Source: Promethearchaeia archaeon (GTDB taxonomy: Archaea; Asgardarchaeota; Lokiarchaeia; Sigyniarchaeales; SOKP01). Taken from it: DNA of 64,000 bases. Each line of letters opens with the position of its first letter. Position 1 is the stretch's first letter. The stretch covers positions 124,001-188,000 of the forward strand of contig JAHQWK010000001.1 of the NCBI GenBank assembly GCA_029856145.1. Direction: 5' to 3'. A program made the position numbers and the translations under genes. The notes below the pieces were generated by a model, which saw nothing but the letters and a program-made list of their open reading frames with translations, searched no databases and was not told the DNA's origin. Below, in pieces: positions 33,513-42,401 of the stretch.

Positions 33513-34385
33513 CTAGTTACTAGCACTTTTTAGAAAGTAATCAATAATTTCACTTGCGATATTTATATCTGTAACTTTTTGTAATGCAGTAAATCCAGGA
33601 ATTGAATTAACCTCCAGAACGGAAAGTCCATTTTCACTCTCTATTATGTCAACTCCAGCAATTTCTGTTTTAGTTATCTTTGCTGCATTAATTGCGAGTC
33701 TTTCCATTTCATTTGATATTTCTATAGGTTCTGCTTTCGCACCAGCATAGATGTTGGTTTTCCAGCTATCACTAACCCTATACATCCCGGCGATAACCTT
33801 ATCTCTTAATACTAAAATTCTAATATCTCGATTGTAATGTTCAACAAATTCTTGCAAATAAAAAACTTGATTTATCTGACCAAGGGAATAAATAACATTT
33901 TCAGCGAAACTTCTATCGTTCAACCTAATTATTCCTATCCCTTTTGATCCATACAGAGGTTTTAAGACACAATCTCCTCCCAATTCATCAAAAGCTTCTA
34001 AAGCTTTATGTGGATCTTCGCAAATTATCGTTTTTGGTGTAGGAATGTTGTAATTTTCTAAAAAAACCGATGTTAAAAATTTGTCACTAGCAATCTCTAA
34101 TGCTTCTCTTGAATTGATTAATTTGACATCATATTCTTCTATAGCTCTTAAAATATCAAGCCTAAAAAATATCTTTTGAGTAACTGCTGCTCCAAATCCT
34201 CTTACAAGAGCTGCTTTAGGTTTAAGAGATTCAAATTGTTTGTAAAAACTACGTTGGAAACCAACACCTACCTTTATTGTTGATGGAATAAAGTATTGAA
34301 CCTTAAAGCCACGCTTTTCGAATTCAGTAGATAGAATTTGAACTTCTGGGTCTTTTGAATTTGGAGTTATAATCATTGATTCCAT
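33513..34385 (-). CDS. RimK/LysX-type ATP-grasp ligase
   Basis: The protein is 290 aa. ATP-grasp elements in order: SDKFLTSVFLENYNIPTPKT (about 102-121), CVLKPLYGSKGIGI (138-151) with the glycine-rich loop, FYLQEFVEH, RDIRILVLRDKVIAGMYR, and VDIIESENGLSVLEVNSIPG (about 246-265) with the Mg-binding E-x-N. It belongs to the RimK/LysX/MptN/CofF group, which adds amino acids, usually glutamate, to carboxylates (lysine carrier protein, methanopterin, F420 or ribosomal S6). No carrier protein or cofactor gene is adjacent, so which one is unresolved. A start three codons later (MIITPNS) is equally likely. Confidence 0.8.
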   Translation of the reverse strand: MESMIITPNSKDPEVQILSTEFEKRGFKVQYFIPSTIKVGVGFQRSFYKQFESLKPKAALVRGFGAAVTQKIFFRLDILRAIEEYDVKLINSREALEIASDKFLTSVFLENYNIPTPKTIICEDPHKALEAFDELGGDCVLKPLYGSKGIGIIRLNDRSFAENVIYSLGQINQVFYLQEFVEHYNRDIRILVLRDKVIAGMYRVSDSWKTNIYAGAKAEPIEISNEMERLAINAAKITKTEIAGVDIIESENGLSVLEVNSIPGFTALQKVTDINIASEIIDYFLKSASN

Positions 34386-34466
34386 TTCAATTTCACTTTA
34401 AAATAAATTACTTAATTAATCTATAGCACTAATTTTTAAATAAATTTAAGTTCTTATAAAATATAT

Positions 34467-35096
34467 ATGAAATCAATGAATGCTAAAGACACTGAAAATG
34501 AAATTGAGAAACTATCACGTATGCTAAGTAAGATTCAAAATCTTTACTACAAGAAAAAAGAAGAACTTGAAGAGGTAAAATCAGAGATAAATGAATTAAG
34601 AGATATTTTAAATCTCTTAAATTCTCTTATATCAAGTAAGTCATTTCATAGCGCAGACGAAATTTACTCAAAAGTATTAATTGAAAAAGCAGATAAGCCA
34701 ACTGAAGAAGAATATTTCGTTAAAGAAATATCAAAAGAAAAAGTTGAAGGAACTAATATAAAAAGAAAGATTTTTTCTAAAAGTAAAGGTAATGATGAGG
34801 AATTATTATGTATTTTAAATTTTTATGATTTTAATAGGGTTGAGATTAAATTTATTGGCCCAGAGAAGAGATCAATTAAAGAAACTTCTGAGATTTTCAT
34901 CCGTACTTTTTTAAAAGGAGCTCTTATTAAGATTAAAGAAACTAATCAAGATATGAGTTTGAATTATGAATACTTTAAAAATTCTGAGTTAATTGAACAT
35001 ATAATAATTTCTCAATTAAAATCTATAGATGAATATGATTTAATTACGTTGAAAATGAGAGAACTTTTAGCAAGTGAAGTCTCTTCTGATATTTGA
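34467..35096 (+). CDS. Coiled-coil protein of unknown function
   Basis: The protein is 209 aa. Residues about 8-57 form a clear coiled coil (IEKLSRMLSKIQNLYYKKKE, ELEEVKSEINELRDILNLLN). After an acidic linker, residues about 100-205 look like a small alpha/beta domain (LLCILNFYDFNRVEIKFIG, TSEIFIRTFLKGALIKIKE, ELIEHIIISQLKSIDEYD). There is no membrane segment. It is a stand-alone gene on the plus strand, divergent from the ATP-grasp ligase. I do not recognise the family. Confidence 0.45.
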   Translation: MKSMNAKDTENEIEKLSRMLSKIQNLYYKKKEELEEVKSEINELRDILNLLNSLISSKSFHSADEIYSKVLIEKADKPTEEEYFVKEISKEKVEGTNIKRKIFSKSKGNDEELLCILNFYDFNRVEIKFIGPEKRSIKETSEIFIRTFLKGALIKIKETNQDMSLNYEYFKNSELIEHIIISQLKSIDEYDLITLKMRELLASEVSSDI

Positions 35097-35210
35097 TTTA
35101 GTAAGTTTTATAATAAAAGGTTGAATAAATTTATTTTAAATCTATTAAAAATATTAAGATTTTTTGTATAAGAAATTCCAATTAAATAAAAAACATAATT
35201 TTTAAAGAAA

Positions 35211-35978
35211 ATGATAAAAAGAAAATATTCAATTTTAATGGTTTTAAGTATTATTTTAATTTCTTTATCACTCCAAAGTATAATTTTTGTTTCTGGGACT
35301 AAAGATACAATTACAGATCCTGAGAATGATGTTTACAAAGATTTTGTAAATCCTAGTGATTATTTTGATGAAATTGATATTGTTAAATTTGAAGTCGAGG
35401 ATCAAATTGGGAATCAAATTATTAATTTGACCGTTGCGGGTAATTTGAGTGATTGGGGCGGATACATCACTCCAGCGTATAAACTTGGTGAGGTTTTTTT
35501 ATTTGAAAATTTGGATTACGATTACTATAAAGCAAATCAAAACTTCACATATCCTTATTACAAAGTTTCATATCAAAATTGGACTGGGTCAATAAATTTT
35601 GATGTCTTTTTTATTAGGTATCTAACTTATAGTAGTGTTAGAGAATATTGGACCGGTGCTGGTTATTCTACTGATAAAAACTTTGCGGAATCTATCGGTA
35701 ATGGCTCAGGTAGCGTAATTACAGCAAACATTTCAAAAACGGATTTTGAAATCAATGCTACTACTACATATTTTGCTCGTACTTGGGTTACTACACAAAA
35801 GTTGGTAGGTGAAACTATATTCATACATTTCTATTATGACTATGCCCCTGACCATTTTAACCCATATAAACTACCTGGTGGTATTCCCGGTTATGAGATA
35901 GGTATCTTTATTAGTTCTATGATCGGTCTTTCGATAATTATAATAATAAAACAGAAAAGAAAAACAAATCAAAAATAA
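35211..35978 (+). CDS. Exported surface protein with C-terminal membrane anchor
   Basis: The protein is 255 aa. There is a signal peptide at residues 1-29 (MIKRKYSILMVLSIILISLS, ending near FVSG). The ectodomain (30-225) is rich in Tyr, Asn and Thr, with acidic TDPENDVYKDF and DYFDEIDIVKFEV stretches typical of beta-sandwich surface proteins. The end is GGIPGYEIGIFISSMIGLSI plus a basic tail (KQKRKTNQK): an IPGYE motif, helix and Lys/Arg cluster, like the C-terminal sorting signals described for archaeal surface proteins. A sorting enzyme of the archaeosortase type may act on it; none is in the window. Confidence 0.65.
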   Translation: MIKRKYSILMVLSIILISLSLQSIIFVSGTKDTITDPENDVYKDFVNPSDYFDEIDIVKFEVEDQIGNQIINLTVAGNLSDWGGYITPAYKLGEVFLFENLDYDYYKANQNFTYPYYKVSYQNWTGSINFDVFFIRYLTYSSVREYWTGAGYSTDKNFAESIGNGSGSVITANISKTDFEINATTTYFARTWVTTQKLVGETIFIHFYYDYAPDHFNPYKLPGGIPGYEIGIFISSMIGLSIIIIIKQKRKTNQK

Positions 35979-35998
35979 TTAAATTTCCTTTTTTTTTT

Positions 35999-36008
35999 AA
36001 TTTCAAAT
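35999..36008 (+). terminator. Poly-T terminator after the surface-protein gene
   Basis: Ten T residues lie about 20 bases past the stop codon of the gene at 35211-35978 on the same strand. Confidence 0.5.
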
Positions 36009-36247
36009 ACGAATTTGCTAATTATTTGATAAATTTAATATTAAAAAAATTACACTAGCATCCATAAATTCTATAGATTAACACAATTTTTGGTAATTTT
36101 AATATACTTATTTGAATATAACCATATCTTTTTCTGTCTGCAAAAAATTATATTGAGATAATATATTGTTTAATTAAAATAGGAAAAATTAATTATACAG
36201 CAATTCATATTTATTTTAACCAATTTACCATATGGAATACATTAACA

Positions 36248-37060
36248 ATGGCAAAGAAAAAATCATGGCTCCAAATGCCAGTAATCCACTCAAAATTTCA
36301 TGATGAAAAATTAGAGAGTGTTTTAATTAAAAAATCTTTAGAATTTTTAACTGGTGAAAGAGGTGAAGCGCCTTCCTTCCTATTTCTTTCAGGGGCTTTT
36401 TTTGATGTGAAATCATTTGCATATTCTGGATTAAGAGCTTGGAAGGGTGCTGTAAAGCCTTCAGAAGCTAATGGAGGAAGAAGACCAGTTTTAGAAGCAA
36501 CATTTGCTTCATTATCAGTTTATTTAAGCTCATTATTAGCACTACAATCAGATTTTTATTTTGCATATGATGAAATTAAAGATATCTTAATAGAAAAGAA
36601 AAGAGAAGATCTCTGGACTATTGTCTCAGAAAAACTGCCATTTATTTCTATACCTCCAAAGGAAATGTATGGGTCGCAAGTATCTCCTATCTCTCCATAT
36701 TTTGTAATTAAACAAGAGGAAGATCTAATTTTAGGAGAAATTTATCCTTCGGCATATTTATCTCAAGTTATTAGGAATATAAAGACAAGATTTTTTGTTT
36801 TTTTTCAATATCAAGGATATTCTGCTTTCGGATTCTTTAATGCAATACCAGAACTTGCAAAATTTGGTTTTAATGAGCAGCCAAACGATTTTAATGGAGA
36901 ACCTACTGGAGAGAATTTAATTAAATTTTCAAAAAATGTAAAGAACGTAAAGGAAATTTTAGTAGCACTTATTCATGCTCATAATAACGCTTTACTTGAA
37001 CAATTTTTAATACCTGATTATGAATTACTATTAAATAAATTATTAGAAGGTGAAGTTTAG
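36248..37060 (+). CDS. Unknown protein, operon partner of the atypical GTPase
   Basis: The protein is 270 aa with mixed alpha/beta character and no signal or membrane segment. Segments such as FLFLSGAFFDVKSFAYSGLR, LRAWKGAVKPSEANGGRRP and LVALIHAHNNALLEQFLIP are distinctive, but I do not recognise them. The stop codon is followed after 3 bases by the ATG of the GTPase gene, so the two are translated from one message. A role as GTPase effector, regulator or scaffold is a reasonable inference from this coupling only. Confidence 0.5.
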   Translation: MAKKKSWLQMPVIHSKFHDEKLESVLIKKSLEFLTGERGEAPSFLFLSGAFFDVKSFAYSGLRAWKGAVKPSEANGGRRPVLEATFASLSVYLSSLLALQSDFYFAYDEIKDILIEKKREDLWTIVSEKLPFISIPPKEMYGSQVSPISPYFVIKQEEDLILGEIYPSAYLSQVIRNIKTRFFVFFQYQGYSAFGFFNAIPELAKFGFNEQPNDFNGEPTGENLIKFSKNVKNVKEILVALIHAHNNALLEQFLIPDYELLLNKLLEGEV

Positions 37061-37063
37061 GGG

Positions 37064-37693
37064 ATGGTAAATATTGGACTCCTGGGGGATGTGAGTGTTG
37101 GAAAAACTAGTATCCTAAGGTTATTCGTGAGATATTTGAAAAAAGGTGATATTGAAAAAGTTAAAGGTGGGATAAAATGTTCAGTTGTTAAAGCGGATTT
37201 CTCTGGAGAAGCCACAGTTCCGGGAGGAGAAAAGGAGGATTCTCTTAACGAAAAAGAAACTAAAACAATCCATCCAAACCGAATTGTGTTTAGAGAAGAC
37301 ACAACAAACAGAGCGCATACAATTTTCGCACCTGGTGGAGATAGAGCTCGTGCCGTTGTGAAGATGGGCATCATAACAATTTCCCGTATTGCAACACAGA
37401 TTATAGCCGTATTTTCCCTCGATAGAGACCTAACAACTCAATTTGAGTTTTTCAATGATGTTAGGTTTTTTCCAGATAAAATTTATGTCTGTATAAATAA
37501 AATCGATTTGGTTGAAGGTGACAAAGAGAAAAAGCTTAATGAGGTGAAAGTGCAAATTAATGATTTCTTTGAAAAAAGAAAGATAGCTATTAATGATACT
37601 TTCATAACCTGTGGTGAAACCATTGAAGGATTTGAAGATGTTGAAATATATAATAACCAAGTCGCAGAAATGATTTTAGAAATTACTACTTAA
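37064..37693 (+). CDS. Atypical small GTPase with degenerate switch II
   Basis: The protein is 209 aa. G1 is GDVSVGKT (8-15) and G4 is NKID (145-148), so it is a P-loop GTPase of Ras/Arf-like size. In place of the DxxG of G3 it has FAPGGDRAR (88-96): the Asp is replaced by Ala, and a Pro-Gly-Gly-Asp follows. The switch I region (residues 30-75) is long and polar with several threonines. ITISRIATQIIAVFSLDRDL takes the place of the usual IFVFD stretch. It has no lipidation signal. It is coupled to the preceding gene by a 3-base gap. Similar APGG GTPases may exist in other archaea and Myxococcus-like MglA groups, but I cannot search. Confidence 0.65.
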   Translation: MVNIGLLGDVSVGKTSILRLFVRYLKKGDIEKVKGGIKCSVVKADFSGEATVPGGEKEDSLNEKETKTIHPNRIVFREDTTNRAHTIFAPGGDRARAVVKMGIITISRIATQIIAVFSLDRDLTTQFEFFNDVRFFPDKIYVCINKIDLVEGDKEKKLNEVKVQINDFFEKRKIAINDTFITCGETIEGFEDVEIYNNQVAEMILEITT

Positions 37694-37727
37694 CAGTAAA
37701 TATTAATTTTCAGGAATTTATTTTATT

Positions 37728-38243
37728 CTACTTTCTCAACTTTAAAGCAGTTTTTAGAAAAAGCTTTTCTAAATCTATTAGATACCCAATTAAAGGAGTT
37801 AGGCTCACCTTATTCAAATTCTTTTCAATTGTGACAAATCCCATTCTTTTTAATTCTTTAATATCTTCTAAAACTCCTTTTTTTTTTCTTATATCTTTGA
37901 TTTTTTGAATTGTAGTTTCCCCGGAACTATTAAAACAACATATTAAGGTACAAAATAATGTTGCTGCTAATCTAGGGTTTCCATTAAATGGATTTGCTGA
38001 TATAATTTCATTTGTTTCTGGATCGAAAGAAATATACCAATATGAGTTCAGAGGGTTAAATCTAATTTGAAGATTTAAAGGCTCAAGATAATTAGATAAA
38101 TTATTTATTAAATTTTGAAAATAAATCGACTTATTCTTATCTTTAACATTTAAAGCATTAAGAATTTCTCCTTCAGTAGCTCCTATCTTAGATTTGTATG
38201 TTTTTCTACTTAATAAATACATCAAAACTGTCAATTCATTCAT
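37728..38243 (-). CDS. scpB: ScpB-like winged-helix subunit of the SMC complex
   Basis: The protein is 171 aa. Tandem winged-helix pattern: LTVLMYLLSRKTYKSKIGAT, EGEILNALNV, then a beta wing, and a second unit with AATLFCTLICCFNSSGETTI, KIKDIRKKKGVLEDIKELKR and MGFVTIEKNL. ScpB dimers bind ScpA and close the SMC ring. The position fixes the call: it is the last of four minus-strand genes, 6 bases after the kleisin gene. Compared with bacterial ScpB it is short of part of the C-terminal wing and more basic. Confidence 0.65.
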   Translation of the reverse strand: MNELTVLMYLLSRKTYKSKIGATEGEILNALNVKDKNKSIYFQNLINNLSNYLEPLNLQIRFNPLNSYWYISFDPETNEIISANPFNGNPRLAATLFCTLICCFNSSGETTIQKIKDIRKKKGVLEDIKELKRMGFVTIEKNLNKVSLTPLIGYLIDLEKLFLKTALKLRK

Positions 38244-38249
38244 AGTGAT

Positions 38250-38906
38250 TCATCTCTCTTCTAAATATAAAAAATTTGATTCTTTTTGAAATTTAATTTT
38301 CCCCAATTGGAGTAGATGTAAAAGATATACGAAATATTCAAAGAGTTTTATTTGATCATGTTCATCTTCAAAAATTTCGTCATAAGAACACGGTAATTTG
38401 CTTTTAATTAAATCAAAAAAAGTCATCATTTTTTCAGTAAATTTCTGTTTGGGTATTTCTAATAAAAAGTTTGCTTTAAAATCTATTTTATCAATAGGTT
38501 CAATTATCAAAGGTTCCTTTTTCTCATTAACCAATTTATCTTTAGACGATTCAAGAAATTTTAAAGAAATTGCATCAACATTAAAAGGAGCTCTCCAGCA
38601 ATCATCTAATAATTGATGAATTTCTAAATCATTTGGATTTGTTTTTAAAAAATCGATAAATTTCTCTTTATTATCTAAAAAGTCTAGAAATATTCTTAAT
38701 TCTTCAAATTTCTGACTGAGAAGATGAAAGGCACTCTTATAAGTCATAGAATATTTGTTTAAGTTAAAGATATTAAGTGAATCTTTTAAATTCTCAAAAA
38801 TTGGCACTAATTCTATATCTAAAAGAGAAATCTCTCCGGAAAGGACTCTTGTTTTAATAGTTTCAATCATTTTATTTATTTCTTCAGAGAAATCTTTGTA
38901 TTGCAT
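38250..38906 (-). CDS. scpA: ScpA-like kleisin of the SMC complex
   Basis: The protein is 218 aa. The N-terminus is helical (FSEEINKMIETIKTRVLSGE, ISLLDIELVPIFENLKD), as expected for the kleisin domain that docks on the SMC neck. The C-terminal winged helix reads KLFEYFVYLLHLLQLGKIKF, QKESNFLYLEE, which matches the ScpA end that binds the other SMC head. It lies 12 bases downstream of the SMC gene and 6 bases upstream of scpB. The middle is diverged, with an acidic linker (EPIDKIDFKANF). Confidence 0.75.
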   Translation of the reverse strand: MQYKDFSEEINKMIETIKTRVLSGEISLLDIELVPIFENLKDSLNIFNLNKYSMTYKSAFHLLSQKFEELRIFLDFLDNKEKFIDFLKTNPNDLEIHQLLDDCWRAPFNVDAISLKFLESSKDKLVNEKKEPLIIEPIDKIDFKANFLLEIPKQKFTEKMMTFFDLIKSKLPCSYDEIFEDEHDQIKLFEYFVYLLHLLQLGKIKFQKESNFLYLEER

Positions 38907-38918
38907 TTTTATTGAATC

Positions 38919-41900
38919 CTATTTAATCTTTATAATTTTTGGTTTAAATATGGAAGAAATTTCTTTTTTTCCTACTCTTGCTATCCCGATTAGTTTTTCT
39001 GCAAGCAAGAATAATGAATTTGAAGATTTTGGTAAGAACATAAATAACTGAATCGGATTTTGCTCTAATGTTGATTTAATTAATTGATATACTACTTCTG
39101 AATTCTTTTCATCTAAAAACATCCCGGGTTCATCAAGCATAGAAAGTGCAGAAGGCTTAATTTCTTGCAAAGATAAGATCAAGCATATTGAAATAAGAGA
39201 AACCTGCCCTCCGCTTAACGCAGTAAAAGATTTTAATTGCTCTTTTGAGGTCGCTGCTTTAATATCAACGCCTAAGTTTTCAAAATCTCCTATTAATCCA
39301 AGATAACAATAAGATTTAATCTGAGAATCTTCAAATTTTTGATTAACCCTCTTTTGGAGATTATCTAGCAAGACACTAAATTTTTGATAATATGTTTTTT
39401 CCATTTTATTTTCTGTTTTCATTGCTGCTTTAACATCTTTCTCCAAGTTATTTTGATTTTTTGAGATTTCCTTAAGAGATGTTAATATCTGGTCTTTCTC
39501 AATCAGAATAGAATCTTCAACATCTAAATATTTGAGTAATTCTTTATCAATTTTAGAAATATCGGTTTTAATTTCCTCTATAGAACGAATTTTAATTATT
39601 TTTTCTGAGATTAAAGGACCTATTTCTGAATTAATTCTAGCTAAATCACTCTTTTTTGATTCAAGATCTTGATTATAAGAGGTTAACTTGATATTTTCTT
39701 GCTCATAGTTTAAGGTTATTTGAATATTCTTCTTCTCTAAATCACTCTTTTTGTTTTTTAATAATATTATTTCTCCTTTTAAATCAGCAATTTCATCTTC
39801 AGTTATTTTAATTTCCTCTTCCACATTTTCTAACTGACGATATATATTAAATGCCGTTTTATCTGCTTTCTGAAAAGCTTCTTTTTTTGTTTCATGCTCT
39901 TTTTGTATTGAATTCTTTTCAAATGTATGTTTATTTAATTTATCTTTTACTTCTTTTAGAATTTCTAAATTTTCACTTAATTTTAAATCCCATTTTTTCT
40001 TATCTTCATTGAGGAAAGTCAATTCATTAGGTATTTCTTTAATCCTGTCATTCCACTTGAAAAATTCTGGATCTGTTTGAGATTTTAACTCTTTAATTTG
40101 ATAATCATGTTCTTTAATTTCACTTTTAAGGTCTAAATTGATATTTTCTAATTCATGCATTTGATTGTATAACTGATTCTTTTTTGATGTAATTCTTTGT
40201 TTTTGGTTAAAATTGTAGAGGAGATCATTGAAAGACTCTTTTTTTTTAAATGTATCTTTTTGTATTGTATCTAATTTGGCTTGTTCAACTCTTAATTCTG
40301 AAATGGTATCATTTAAAGACTTTATTTCAGCTTCTAATACCTTGGATTGCTCTTTTTGAGTACCAGCACTTAATAATCCTTTTAATCTTTTTAAATACGG
40401 TGTTTCAAAGACATATTTATAAGAAATTATTTGTTCTCCCTTTAATGTTACACATTTTCCTTTGAAATTGAGTGTTTGATAGATTTGTCTCCCTGAGTGG
40501 TAATCACTTACAACAAGGCAATTTTTTATTTTTGAATAAATAACTTTTTTAATATCAATATCATCATCAATGATTTTAATTAATTCAGCTAAATAACCAA
40601 CCACATCAGTAGCAGAAATTTTCATAAGGGGTGTAATACTTATATTTTTAGGAAGATAAATATTACAGTATGCACCATATTTATCTTTTAGTCTCTTTAA
40701 CAAGTTTAAGGTATCCCAATCGTTAGCTACAAAACTATAGAGCAATCTTTCACCTAAAACTGATTCTATAGCATAGCTTAACTCATCATTATATTTTAAA
40801 TAATCAATAATAGGCCCCTTTACTTTTAATCCTCTTTTTTTTATCTCATCTTTAAGAATAGTTATACTTGAAGGGAGAATTACTCGTCGTTCTCTAAGCG
40901 AAGCCTGTAATATCTTTAATTTCTTTAATTTTTTAGATTTTGTGAAATCTAACTGCTTTATTTCGGATTCAATTTCAAATAATCTTAATGATGCTCTTTT
41001 CAGTTCTCTATCAAATTGAGTTATTAGATTTTTGGAGGGATTTTCTAAAAACCATTTATTTTTTTCTAATTTGTGCTCGATATCTTTAAAACTTTGAAAA
41101 AGCTGATTAATCTCATCATTAAAAACCTTTATTGATTTCTCATTCTCTTGGATTTTTGATAATCTTTCTTTTTTCTCAAGATTTATTTGATTGAATTTAT
41201 CAAGAAGTTCCCTATTTTGCTTTATTTTTTTTATTAATTGGTCCTGTTCAGTTATTAATTTATCAATATGTAATTCTGCATTTTTAGTTTCCTTTTTTAT
41301 TGCTTTTAATTCGTTTTCCATACTACTTTTCTGTTTCTCGAAATTATCAATTAATCTATTGAATTCCTTAATCTTTGCTGATAGCTCGTCTAACTCTTGT
41401 TTTGCTAATATTTTGTCTTTTTGCCAATTTTGAATTTTTGCAGCTAAATCTTTCTTTTTATAACTTAGCGCCCCAACTTCTTTTGAAAGTTTATTAATGT
41501 TTAATTCCTTATCTGAAATTTTATTTATTAATGCGTTTATTTCCTTATCGGAAATTTCCTTTTTCTTCTTAATTCCATCTAATACAGATTTAACATTTTT
41601 AATTATCTCTTCAATATTTATAATTTCTTTCTCTAAGCGATCTCTATTGGCCCATAAGAGCTCATCAGTAAATTTCGTTTTAATATCTAACAATTTATGC
41701 TTTTTTTCTAGGCGCTCCAATTTAGGATTTAATAGCTCCAAGCTAATATTTAATGTGTTTTTTCTACTTTTTAATGATTGAAGGTTATTGTTTAAATTTA
41801 GTACATTAGTTTTTTGTTGTAAAATTTCATCTCTCAACTCTTTTAATCCAATACCTTCCTCAAGAAAAGTACATAATTCTGTTGGTTTTAAATTTTTAAT

Positions 41901-42380
41901 AGCATCAATTTTCCCCTGGCTAACAATCGCAAACTGATTATCTGGATTGATATTTAAATCAGAAATTAATTTCTGAATATCTTGAGCTGATATTTTTTTG
42001 AAGTCATTATCACTCTTTCTTTGAATATTGAAATATGGAGATTGCCCCCTAATAACATATCTTCTTATTTTTATAATTTCTTCCACATTTTGAATATGAA
42101 CCTCAACCATTGCATGATTTTGTCTATTTCTAATGAAATTAGACCATTTTTTATATCGTTCATCTCTTTCATTACTCCCTAGAGCAAACTTAATTGCTTG
42201 AAATACAGAAGTTTTCCCACTCCAATTTGGGCCTACAATAATCACGAATTTTGATTTACCGAAATCAACTTCATCCTTCTGGAAAGATAAAAAATTTTCT
42301 AAAATTACTTTTCTAATGAAAATTCTTTTATTTTCCATTGAATTGATTTCATTTTTATTTGTTCGTGATCTAGAAGCCAA
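38919..42380 (-). CDS. smc: Chromosome segregation SMC ATPase
   Basis: The protein is 1153 aa, the normal SMC length. Walker A is GPNWSGKTS (50-58), the Q-loop is in AIVSQGKID (about 152-160), and two long coiled coils flank a hinge (KGPIIDYLKYNDELSYAIES and on to VLGERLLYSFVANDWDTLNL). The C-terminal head has the signature FTALSGGQVSLISICLILSL and Walker B LSMLDEPGMFLDEKN. The ABC signature is intact (LSGGQ). The residue after the Walker B is DEPGMFLD, rather than the DEIDAALD of most SMCs, which moves it slightly toward Rad50/ABC style. It probably pairs with ScpA and ScpB. A start at residue 15 (MENKRIF) is possible. Confidence 0.9.
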   Translation of the reverse strand: MASRSRTNKNEINSMENKRIFIRKVILENFLSFQKDEVDFGKSKFVIIVGPNWSGKTSVFQAIKFALGSNERDERYKKWSNFIRNRQNHAMVEVHIQNVEEIIKIRRYVIRGQSPYFNIQRKSDNDFKKISAQDIQKLISDLNINPDNQFAIVSQGKIDAIKNLKPTELCTFLEEGIGLKELRDEILQQKTNVLNLNNNLQSLKSRKNTLNISLELLNPKLERLEKKHKLLDIKTKFTDELLWANRDRLEKEIINIEEIIKNVKSVLDGIKKKKEISDKEINALINKISDKELNINKLSKEVGALSYKKKDLAAKIQNWQKDKILAKQELDELSAKIKEFNRLIDNFEKQKSSMENELKAIKKETKNAELHIDKLITEQDQLIKKIKQNRELLDKFNQINLEKKERLSKIQENEKSIKVFNDEINQLFQSFKDIEHKLEKNKWFLENPSKNLITQFDRELKRASLRLFEIESEIKQLDFTKSKKLKKLKILQASLRERRVILPSSITILKDEIKKRGLKVKGPIIDYLKYNDELSYAIESVLGERLLYSFVANDWDTLNLLKRLKDKYGAYCNIYLPKNISITPLMKISATDVVGYLAELIKIIDDDIDIKKVIYSKIKNCLVVSDYHSGRQIYQTLNFKGKCVTLKGEQIISYKYVFETPYLKRLKGLLSAGTQKEQSKVLEAEIKSLNDTISELRVEQAKLDTIQKDTFKKKESFNDLLYNFNQKQRITSKKNQLYNQMHELENINLDLKSEIKEHDYQIKELKSQTDPEFFKWNDRIKEIPNELTFLNEDKKKWDLKLSENLEILKEVKDKLNKHTFEKNSIQKEHETKKEAFQKADKTAFNIYRQLENVEEEIKITEDEIADLKGEIILLKNKKSDLEKKNIQITLNYEQENIKLTSYNQDLESKKSDLARINSEIGPLISEKIIKIRSIEEIKTDISKIDKELLKYLDVEDSILIEKDQILTSLKEISKNQNNLEKDVKAAMKTENKMEKTYYQKFSVLLDNLQKRVNQKFEDSQIKSYCYLGLIGDFENLGVDIKAATSKEQLKSFTALSGGQVSLISICLILSLQEIKPSALSMLDEPGMFLDEKNSEVVYQLIKSTLEQNPIQLFMFLPKSSNSLFLLAEKLIGIARVGKKEISSIFKPKIIKIK

Positions 42381-42401
42381 ATTACCTCATCCTTTCATTT
42401 A

